Assembly (NCBI GenBank): GCA_008921705.1
Contig: VFFE01006671.1
Span: 724,506 to 788,505, forward strand
Direction: 5' to 3'
Length of the DNA stretch: 64,000 nucleotides
Origin: Burhinus oedicnemus
Taxonomy: Eukaryota > Chordata > Aves > Charadriiformes > Burhinidae
The first letter of the stretch is position 1. Each line of letters starts with the position of its first letter. Below the pieces are notes generated by a model. That model was not told the DNA's origin, did no database searches, and saw only the letters and a program-made list of their open reading frames with translations. Both the position numbers and the translations under genes were made by a program. Positions 35,655 through 50,600 of this stretch are shown one piece after another.

Positions 35655-35850
35655 AGGGCCTTCAACATCAAGAGCTCTTCAAAGTGCTTGGTGGAGCGTG
35701 TGAACGCTATCCCCACTTATCGATGATGAAACTAAGGCACAGAGGTCAGTTACCTTGCCCACAGTCACACAGGGAGCGAGTGGTAGAACTAACAGAGCAG
35801 AACTTTCAGTTGTCCAGAGTAACCACCGCATCTCATTGCCGCTATTCAAG
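35655..35850 (-). repeat. MIR SINE relic in probable ZBTB24 3' UTR
   Basis: The plus strand TGAAACTAAGGCACAGAGGT, CTTGCCCACAGTCACACAGG and GAGCGAGTGGTAGAACTAAC blocks follow the complement of the MIR consensus in order: tail, CORE, then the tRNA-derived side. The preceding CTTCAAAGTGCTTGG fits the MIR 3' part. It lies 660-855 bases past the ZBTB24 stop, in the gene's sense. Confidence 0.7.
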
Positions 35851-36509
35851 TGCAATGGCTTAAAGACTTCCGAGGAGCAAAACTTGTACAGCGTAGAGTA
35901 AACAGAAGGGACGATCCAGGGCCAGTCAAAGGCTGCAACAATTTCAACCCAAACCAAACAAATATGGTAGTCAATAAATCAAAATGCACTTAAGGGAATG
36001 ATTACATAGAAAATTATACATTAACCTGCAGAGAGAAAGCTCATTAAACGTAAGACATAGGGTGTTAGCTTTGCAAAAAGTACTGGTTATCTTAAGCTTG
36101 ACAGTAGTTCAGGTAATGTCGACTTCATCAGCGAAGTCATACTTTCTGATCAGCAGACATCTTAAACACCGTTCTACTACCAGCAAGGTACGCTCCTCTG
36201 GAGTCACACAGAAATGCAAGTAAGGGGCCAAATATCTCCTCAGTAGGCATGGATGTGTATGAGGCACAAAACCCCACATTAATCACTTGTGAGGTATGGA
36301 CTAAGTGGTAGAGAAATACCAATCTGGAAAAATAAAAAAAGTCTAAAATAAATAAAGTTAAGAAAACTGAAAGCCACCCATCAAAAATCACCAAGAAATG
36401 CATTTTCAGATAGATTATGCTGAAAAAAAAAAAAAAAGCGTAACACATGTAATCGCTGCCTGGATGAGAAGCATGCTATAGCCTAGCCCTCTGATGACAA
36501 ATAAGCATT

Positions 36510-40583
<4,074 letters not shown>

Positions 40584-41095
40584 CTTGTCGCAATAATAAA
40601 AAAAGTGTCAGTGCATAAGTGATCCCCTGTATCTCTTCAGTGATCTTTGTTAAAGCACTTTCCTGTAAAATAACCACTTTGATATAATATAGAGATAAAA
40701 CAAATGGTGAATCACTGCCTCCTCCCTATCTTAATTGTCCTGCTCCCATTTCTTTAATATTATCATGGCAAATGAGGGGACTGACACCTGCTGCCCCTCA
40801 AACACGTCTTCTCTTAAAGCTTCGTAAATTCTGATTTCTTCCACCACTTCCTGTGTGCGTAGCTTAATCTCCATCCTGCTCCAGAAGTGAGGACACTTCT
40901 TAAAGCTTGTTTGCCATTACTAGTCCAAAGTAGTGGGAAACTACACAGCAATTTGCACAACAGGCAGCGGACACAATTGTTTATACAATTCCTAGTTTCT
41001 ACGTAACACAGACAGCAGGGCTAAAATAATCAAGTTGTATGTCAAATACAGCATGACTAATTTTTAATCATCATAAGAGTCCTTCTTGATTAACT

Positions 41096-41115
41096 NNNNN
41101 NNNNNNNNNNNNNNN
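41096..41115. other. Assembly gap (20 N) that must hide ZBTB24 5' exons
   Basis: Twenty Ns separate AT-rich ZBTB24 intron sequence (left) from a CpG-rich stretch (right). Because about 400 or more codons of ZBTB24 are missing between them, the true gap is probably several kb; 20 N is a placeholder length. Confidence 0.85.
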
Positions 41116-41440
41116 CGCGCGCCTTACGTCCTGACGTAGAGAGCAGCGCCCGACGCGGCGGCGAGCCCCGGGCGCCGCGCCAGCCCCGCCCCCTTTCCGA
41201 GCGTGACCCCGAACGGCGCGGCGCCCCACGCGTGGGCTGCCGCAATAAGCGTTAAACGAGGCGTGACTTAAGACAAAAGATTTTAATTTTAAGATTTCGT
41301 GCCTAAGAAACTGTTCCCAGAGAGGGTGACGTTGTTCACCGGCCACGTTGCGGCAGCGCGGGCGGCTGATGGCGACGCTCCTTGCGTTAATCAAAGGCAG
41401 TAAGGGGGGGCGGGAGGGAAACGGGCAGCCCGCGCTACGG
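41116..41440. promoter_or_regulatory. ZBTB24: CpG-rich stretch, probable ZBTB24 promoter
   Basis: CG-dense sequence just right of the gap with two CRE-like sites facing each other (TTACGTC at 41,124-41,130; TGACGTA at 41,132-41,138). In mammals the ZBTB24 start lies next to the AK9 3' end, as here. A short 5' UTR exon may be present but cannot be bounded. Confidence 0.5.
41282..41287 (-). terminator. Candidate AK9 polyadenylation signal (ATTAAA)
   Basis: The minus strand ATTAAA variant lies 148 bases after the AK9 stop codon, in the only AT-rich pocket of this GC-rich stretch. If used, AK9 transcripts end inside or at the edge of the ZBTB24 promoter island. Confidence 0.4.
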
Positions 41441-41637
41441 CAGGCTGGGGCTGGCGCCTTTCAGGGACAGAAAAGCCCGCAGCCTGCCCTCAAAGCCGAC
41501 GGGCCTGCGCTGTGGCTCCAGGTAGGGGCCCGCCATGGCTGCCCCCAGGTAGGGGATGAGCTGGCAGTGCTCCATGAACCGCCCCAGCTTCCTCTGGTAG
41601 GCCTGCCGCGCCGGCTCCGAGCTCCTGGGGTTGTGGC
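41435..41637 (-). CDS. AK9: AK9 last exon, GC-rich, with stop
   Basis: A 203-nt exon after acceptor CTTCTTGCAG encoding [66 protein letters not shown] and TAG. It fits by phase (HLK|G|HNP) to the exon 3.7 kb upstream. Codon use is far more GC-rich than in every other AK9 exon, in keeping with its place at the edge of the next CpG island. Assignment rests on phase and on general resemblance to AK9 C-termini. Confidence 0.82.
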
Positions 41638-44600
41638 CTGCAAGAAGTGGAGCGGTGTCTCAGCGTCCTCTCTTAACTCCGGGGGATCATGTTACAGAAA
41701 TTGTGAAAGGGCTCAAGTCCACACCTGATGTTTTTATCCTTGGTAGAGAGAAAAGTGCTGTGGGCCATGCCTGTTGATGCCATACCAACAAACGAGTCAC
41801 AGAATCACAGGAGTTGGAAGGGACCTCTGGAGATCATCTAGTCCAACCCCCCTGCCAGAGCAGGGTCACCTAGAGCAGGTTGCACAGGACGGCGTCCAGA
41901 CGGGTTTTGAATGACTCCAGAGTCAGAGACTCCACCACCTCTCTGGGCAGCCTGTTTGAGTGCTCTGCCACCCTCAAAGGAAAGAAGTTCCTCCTCATGT
42001 TTAGATGGAACTTCCTGTGGTCAAGTTTGTGCCCGTTACCTCTTGTCCTATCACTGGGCACCACTGCAAAAAGACTGGTCCCATCCTCCTGGCACCCTCC
42101 CTTTCAGTATTTATAAGCATTGATGAGATCCCCTCTGAGCCTTCTCTTCTCCAGACTAAAAAGACCCAAGTCCCTCAGCCTTTCCTCATCAGAAAGATGT
42201 TCCAGCCCCCTAATCATCTTTGTACCCCTCTGCCGTACCCTCTCCAGCAGTTCCCTGTCCTTCTTGAGCTGGGGAGCCCAGAACTGGACACAGGACTCCA
42301 GGTGTGGCCTCACCACGGCAGAGTAGAGGGGGAGGATAACCTCCTGCGACCTGCTGGCCACACACCTCTTGATGCACCCCAGGATGCCATTGGCTTTCTT
42401 GGCCACAAGGGCACATTGCTGGCTCATGGTCATGCTGTTGTCCACCAGGACTCCCAGGTCCCTTTCCCCAGAGCTGCTTTCCAGCAGGTCAGCCCCTAAC
42501 CTGTACTGGTGCATGGGGTTATTCCTCCCCAGGTGCAATACCCTACACTTGCCCTTGTTGAACTTCATTAGGTTCATGAAGTCTGGTGTTTCAGAAGTTC
42601 CTAACTCCAAAAGGGTAATGATACACAGATCAAGGCTTTTGTAAACAAATAACAAGCGCATGCTCAGCTGCCACCAACTTCCCATCCCTAAGCCGTGAGG
42701 CAATGGCCAATGTGGGTGATGTGGCACATACCCTGAGACGGCACTGTGTGGGGACAGCCCGGGCACGGCATGGCTGGCATGGCAGCCATTGGCACAACTG
42801 TGCTATAGCTGAAATGCTTTGCCCATAAAAAATCAAGAGCTGGCTGAAACTTCAGAGGAGGAGGGAAACGTCAGGGCCAAGAACTTTACAGTGAAGATAG
42901 TATTGTTCCTTTTCTTTCTTACCTCTCTGCCCTAAGCCGTATTTTGGCGTGCATTAGTACTGAGTGCCAATCCTCAGAGTATTCTTTATTATTTTAATTG
43001 TTAGACTGAGGCAAAGGGGAAGGATTGATTTAAGACAGCCAAATCATAACCATTTTTTTCCTCTAAATGGTATTTTGTATCTCATTGCAAAAACTGGACA
43101 GCATGAAGAACTATGCAATGAGACACTTCAGCCCACTAGCTTTCAATTGTAGACAACTGCATTTAACAGCCTGTGAGTGATTTTTCAAGCATAGCTGTAC
43201 ATAGAGCTCTTAAACACAGGAGGCAAGTTCGACAGGCACTAAATCACTGTAGTGATGTATGGCTTCCTGCTCTTTTTTCCAGAAGTAAATCTCTCTGCAT
43301 TTATGATTGATCGCCTGTACCTTCTCTTCTTGGATACTGAAAGCAATCAGTATTGTTGGAAAAGCTGCAGGAGCAACTAAACCACTGTTTCTTTTCCCCT
43401 ATTTAAATGTGAGATTAGAGAGTGATACACATTGAAGATGAGAAAGTCTTACTTCGGACAGAAATAGGATTTAAAAGTTTTCCAAGGGACCACAGCATGA
43501 AGCACTTCAATCAAGTTTTTCATCAAGGATGGTGTGACAACTCTGAAGAGACACAGAATAATAAATAATGCTGTATTTGCAAAGGAGTTTTTTCAGTGTA
43601 CTGGAATGCTGTATCTTAAAGTTAGAAGCAGTTCTACCCTGTATTAGAAGATAACTTGTTTTCCTGGATTCCTATGGTCAAACTGTTTGTCACTGCATGA
43701 GGAGAAGAGATTTGTGCACTTGCATAACCTTTCCAGTTCGTCATCCAGAGCTAATAATGATTTAATGATGCAATATATGAGCAAAGCATTCCTAGCGTGG
43801 ACATTGTTATGTTAGCAAAGCTGCACTAACAATAGAATGAAAACAGTCTTTGTGGATGAAACAAACTACAGTATGAAAGCAGTTTTGCTGGCTTAAGAAC
43901 TGTGCATTTATACAGGGGCTTATTGTGTGCCCGCACTGTTCAGTAGTCTTCCTTAACAAAGCTATGCTAGCAAAAACCTGTGATAGTCCCAAGAAGATTC
44001 TGGAGGGCTCTGGAAACTGCATGAGGAAACACAGGATATGAAGAACTTTAGACAAATAATAAAAATTGCCATTATCTAAAAGAATAAGTAAAGATTTGAA
44101 GTAACAAAAGGCAAGGTAAAGTTCACCCACTGAACAAGTGGGCTTATAAAAGGCAAAACTGGTGGGTTGAAGAAGTGGCAGTCTTGCTCCAGAAATCTCC
44201 AGCAGTACTAGAAACAAGACCAAAGCTACAGCAGAGCTGCAAACTAGGCTGTTGAAATCCTGAAAGCTGGCACTATTTAGGCTGATTGCAAACTATTAAA
44301 AATTGTTAGCTGCAACTGCTATCTTGGACTGCAAAAAACCAACCAAACAGAAATTCTAAAAAATAGCAGGTACGAACACAGGAGATAAAGCTTGAACCGC
44401 TTTCTTCAGTGAAGGAGTAGTCCTAACCTCTGGTAGCTCCATGAGATGTTTTACTTTATTTTGTGGGCTTAGTACAAACCACCTAATTTTAATTTTGGAC
44501 AGCTTATCTTTGTTATGGAAAAGTAAGGTCCTTGACTGGACTGTCGATTAAATAAAAAAAGAAGTTAAAAATAATCAACATACTGATACTCCAAATCACA

Positions 44601-47600
44601 TTAATATTGAGATCGTCCCAGATAATTTCAGATAAGCAGACTGTGCTAAAAACTTAAAAATCTTATTAAATCTGCATTAATATCTATTCTTTAGTACTGT
44701 GTATCAGTAATGAGCCCATGCAAAAGAAGGGCGTTTCTTGAAAATGACAGGTGTTCTATGTGCACTTAAGCTATTTTTCAATACAATTACACCTCTCATT
44801 TACATATTTAGCTGATGTGTTGTTGGAGATGTGTATGATCAAGAAGTTGTCTTCAGGTTATCTGCAAGGCAGGGTTTGTTAATAAGTTTTAATTGACCAC
44901 CTGATGCAGTTGAAGAAAGGCAAGCATTCAGGTACCTAAACCATTCCTCAGATAGTATTTCAACAGCTTTTTACTACAGTAATTTTAATCAATTTTTAAG
45001 ACAATTCAGGTTGTCTATGAATAGTTTAAAATGTACCACCTAGATTGTAAAATTTTACTTTCTGTTTAAGTACCCCAACAAGGCATGTTAGAAATGTTTT
45101 CAAGGACAGCATGTTATTGGTGATAAAATGTCATTAAAGTCTCATGATTTGTGAGAGATCACTTACCTATTTACATATCCTATTAACCTTATTTTCCTCC
45201 CTGGTCCTTACACATTTCCAAGAAACTGGCCAGTATGTACTTAAATCAGTATATAATGGTATTTTCCCAAGTTGGACATAAGAAAACTACACCACTGGGT
45301 TATCAACGTTGTATCAGGTGATTTACTGCATTTATATAATTCACTATTTTTATAGCATATTATTTCATACGCTACCTTTTAAATGGCAGGCGACAAACAG
45401 CAGAGCAGTTTTTTTTACACTTAGGAATGGAAACTTTGGCTTTAAGCAGCCTACTTCATTCAGAGCTTTTATTAGAGAAGTTGCTACTCCCTAAAGAAAG
45501 AGAACAGTTTTATAAGACCATTACAAAAATCTAGAACAAAAATATATTCAAAGCCTAATCCTGTTGTCATGCAAATCTAACAATATAGGATGATGTCTAA
45601 GCTGGTGAATTGTAGAAGATAACAAATAGTATAAAATAGGGAGGGAAGTGGCCATGAATAATTTTTTATTTCATAGTCATGCCTCAAAATGTAACCAACT
45701 TAAATGATTCCAGATAGGCTTGTGTCTATCTTGGTGTTAAAAATGAAAGCAAAACGTAATCTTACAAGATATGATAAGTAAGAGTCAGAAAATCCATTGT
45801 ATAATATCGTAGATTATTATTGCCCTCTGATGGTCTTACTTGTATATTTTCCATTAATGCTACAAATACCTATTATTTTAAAGCTTTTAAAAAATTCCTC
45901 TCAATTGTAAGTACACAGTTTTCAATTTAATATAATCCCATTAATAAACATAAGACTCGCATTAAAATTGAAATCACCTGAGTGGGATATACTATATATT
46001 GCAAATCATGTTTTAAAATAGAAAAGCAAAAACTGGCCTGTTCAAGGTATCCAGCCAAAGGAAGTGCAGTGAGTAGTATTGGCTCCTTTATTGGAGGGAG
46101 TTTACGTGGAAGTTTCAGATTCCAGTACTTCTCTGGTAACCTAACAAGATAAAAAGTAAGCACCTTCAAGATGTGTAAACTGTAACATGATTAAAGATTA
46201 AAATGCAGTTGGTATATTCACCTCATAAACCTCAGAAGTTTTTCTTCACTTTCAAAAATATATAGCTTATCTTGAAATTTTGCTGCATATTCAATGTTGC
46301 CAGGCACCAAAGCTTCATATCTGAAGAGACAGAGCAAGAAAGTCTATTAATTCACAAGAAATGTAAAACATTATTTGTGTGGTGTAAATCCATGAGCTAC
46401 TGGGAGCCTTCTGGTAATTTGGCAAGTATAGGAACTACAAAAAATTAGCAATTGGATCATCCAAATTTCCACCATGTGACTGAGCTTACAAGGCTCAAAA
46501 TCTGAGAGAGTCTGCCTCAAAATCGGCTTATTAATGGGCTTTTATAGCGCTTCTTTAGAGCTCCTGTAGTTAAAATGCCAATCGTAGTTTTTCTGGAGAT
46601 TAAGAAGGGACAGCATGGAATTGGCTGTTACGGTTCTACCTTGATGAAAAATTCCTGCACACTGAGGAAATCAATGGAACTTTATGGTGGAGCTTTATGG
46701 ATGTCTTATAAAAATTGTAGTAGCTAGTTTTGCATCTACTAAGGTTTTGTGAGATTTGTTTGAACTTTTGAAGGCTTATGATAGAGAAAACTCAAACTAT
46801 ATCCAAACAGTCTTCACCACAAAAGACAGTAAGCCAACACAGATCCTTGTAGAACCTGTAGCCGTATGAGTTTCAAATGGTGATTTTACATTGATTTCCA
46901 AAGCCACAGGCACAATATAGAGAACTGTAATTGCTTTTCCTATCCAAGCCCTGAACACTATTAAAAAGTACTTTGAAAGTGTTTCCTCATTAATGGTTAA
47001 TATAGGATACGTAGTCTGTAATTCAGATTATGAAAACTGTAGTGATGTACCTCTGTTTTCCATCTAGGTAAGTGACTGGACAGTATCCCTGCATTTCAGC
47101 ACTTATCGGGAATAAGGCCTTCACTTCTGCCACAGTCAGTTTCTTTGGTAGCATATCTGGGAGTGGGAGAGGGTGAGGTGCCAGTGGTGGCACATAAATC
47201 TCTGGTCTGCTCAAGAATTTCTGTAGAAAAAGAAACTAAATGTTTTTATAATGAAATGAGCACTGTAAGACTGTTAGTCAAATGCCAGAGGAGTGGCTCA
47301 CGCAATTTAGATAATTGCTTCTTCTACAACACCTGTCTTAGTGTGCTGGCGCTGCTGTTGCTCTCAGGTAAGTCATTTCTTTTCCAACCCACTCTCAGTT
47401 GAAGTCATCACTATCTGCCCACCGTCCATCACTACCCATTGCTATCATTAGCCACTCTACCCCCAGTCTCCCCAAAACAGATGGAGAAAGGAGGAAGTGC
47501 TGGCTTTAAAATGAATGTTTGAGCTATGAAAATTTGTAAGAGGAGCTGTGGTTTGAGTGGATTCTCTGCTGCATTTTGTTTGCCTTGACGTTTGATAGCA

Positions 47601-50600
47601 GAAGTATACAGAACAAAAGCTTGAACACTAACAACACTAGTCTAATTCAGATTACATATTGATTATTTCTGTATGGAATCAAAGAATCTAACCAACAATG
47701 TTCCCTCTTCCCATATTCCACTCCTGACCTGCATTTTGACACTTACATCCAGTTCTTCCTGTGAAGCCATTTTGTAATAGTGTCCTCGAAATTCTGCAGC
47801 AAACTGCAATGATGGCGTTACAGAGCAGTCAACCAATTCACCCTTTTCTGCAAGGCTGACGGGACAGTACTGTCCAAACTCCCCCAACCGATACTGCAGC
47901 TCTTTGGGAGTGATGCATAAATCAGCAATGCCAGCTGCTTTTCCTGTTAATAAAAACAATTAATGATAATGTTTTATTAATGAAATACGTGGAAACATCA
48001 AACATTTCTATGCAGAAATGTTACAGTTTAGAAGATGTTATAATTCATCATATGAAAATGATATGAAATAATGAGAATTAAAATATTTGTGTAGATTGAT
48101 ATTAAAAGGAAATTGCAACCCATTTTACCGATTAATTTTAATAAAATTTTTCTAGCACTTAAGAAATATAATAGTTATTAATCATGTGGGATGCTCTGTA
48201 TGCTTAACTTATTAGTCTTCACTGGGACAGTTTTATTTATGATTTATTATTTTACTCCTTTGTGTTGCTAAGGAACATTTCAGCTATTTTATTTCTTTAC
48301 ATTGGTGAAAAAGAGTACAACATGTGATGAAAGCCTTGGATTTATTTATCCCTGTCTTTCAAATGCTCCAATCTATCTGGATTAAATATATCCAAAGTCT
48401 TGAAAAAAATGTCATAAATCCCAAACTATTTAAAATTTGTGCTTTTCTAGCTTGATGTGAAAAACTCAAATGTAATTTGAAATTTTTTTGTCTTAGTACT
48501 GCAGTGTTTAAGAAGGATGCAGCCACAGAGCTGTAGAAGTTAAAACCAAAAGGTGGATATAAGATAAGGAAGTCTGTTTGCCCTTCAGAGGAATTCTAGT
48601 TAAACTGTACAGGCATGTTTAAAAGGCACATTTAATTCTGACCAATGCTGACACACAGAAATTCAAGTGGGAACTGTGCCAGTTTAGACTAAAGTGGTTT
48701 TCCTCCCAGAGCACAGATATTAAGTCAAATGGCATATTTAACCTTAATTCGGAACTTAAAATTAACATTTCCTCCCTCCTTCCCTCTTCCTCTTAAGCTT
48801 CACACTTAAGTGAAGCTGCAAGTCATAGTTCTCCTTGTATACTTTGGGCTAGCCTTGCTGATTTATCACCCAATGTTGAGGAATTTGCCATAAACCATGA
48901 CACCTCTGACTTTTTTCAGCTGTATTCTGATACCCTGTTCTTTGGAGGATGGCCTCAGACTGTCCTGTGGTTGGTTTTGTCTTTGGTCTCTTCAAGAGAT
49001 CTCTTCAAGATCTCTCCAGATGAGATCAAAGAATTCGAGGGTATGCATGTGCCCAAGAATTAGCTTCATCCAAGCAAGTTGAAGCTGAAATGCACTCATT
49101 ACATTGCAGCTCCTTAAAGACACAAATATTATTCTGAGAAACTTTGCTTTTCTTTTACCTTCTCTTATTCGTTCCAGGTATAACTGGATTTCTTTAACAA
49201 CCACTTGAACTTCCTGCAGTACTTTGTTCCAGATCCACCACTTGCTCCGAAAGGCATCAATCACACACCAGTTCTGATGCTCCTTCTTATAATAAGTCCT
49301 AATTGCATCAATGTGTTGTTTATAGCAGGAATTTTTAATAGCTAGAATCTGTGAGCTGTCATGGTCAGGGTAGGGAGGTCTGAAGATAGTGAAAAATAAC
49401 GTCGGTTTAATATGAGTCTGAAGATTAGATCATGTAATTGAATTTCAGGGGTAAATTATAGAGTTCACTACATCCTTTTTACAAAATTTTGCTTATTTGA
49501 AACTGTAGAACATATTTGAGAAATACAACTTATTAAGAATATTACCAGTTACATATGAAAAGCAGCATACTTATGATCAGACATTTATGTTCAGAAACAA
49601 AGAACAAAACTTTTGCTATTTGCTGTCCCAAATACAACTCAATAATTTTGTAAACGATTTGGAATGTATCAGCACGTATTAACTGACACACACTACCAAT
49701 AAACCAGTACCCTAGACAAAATGCTGTGAGACTTTTAAAACGGAAGTAAAATGTTTATTGCAAAACAGGCTTAATTTTGAATTAAGCTTTTGTTAGAAAT
49801 CAAGATGTAGCCATAATCCTTGGAAAAATTTTGAAAACTGTCTGTCATATGTATATATACATAAATGAAAATAATCCATCTGACCTCTAAAAATATTATG
49901 CAAGACCAGAAGAGATATTTTGACAAGAACATAGAAGCATTTCCTATTCTGGTTCTTAATTTATATGATGCCAAAAAAAAAGATAAACTCCTGTTTTGAT
50001 AGGATTAATTTCTCTGTAAGTTGTACCTTTCAGAAATATCTGATATTGCACATTTGATTTGTATTTAAGCCTATGAAATGTAATTAGTTTAAATGCATTA
50101 AAATTATCATTTTAATGCAATTAAAATGACAAGTTTAAAGTAAATACTTTCAAAAACACAGCATTAATTTAATTTTTTGCAATGCAAATTGTCTTTAGGC
50201 TTTCAGTAAACAATTAAGCATTGTACTGATTACTTGATAAAAAGAAAGAGACAAAATGAAAGAGACATACAATAATGCTGTAAGCTATCTGGAACTTCTT
50301 AGAAACACTTCCTCTAATGAGAACCAGGTTCTTATACAATTTAATTTTAAGGTGAATGTTCTGTTCTTTTCAGTTCTCTGTCCATTTATAAACTATTTAC
50401 TGCTCTTCCTCAAAAACAACCAACAGCTCTTTAAACAGAATATTTATCTCCTTAGAAAAACAAAGAAGGAGCAAGCTGAATTGAAAGGTTTAGATGAGTA
50501 CCTCATGAATTGTATACATTATTAAAATATACATTGTTTCCATCTTTGAAAAAGAACTCCAATTAGGACTTAAAAGAGAGCTTATTAGATGAAGTATCAT

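Noticed and set aside
42104..42766. 220-codon minus-strand frame as a host gene
   Set aside because: It is the C-terminal part of CR1 ORF2 plus some unrelated upstream sequence, so it is annotated as a mobile element.
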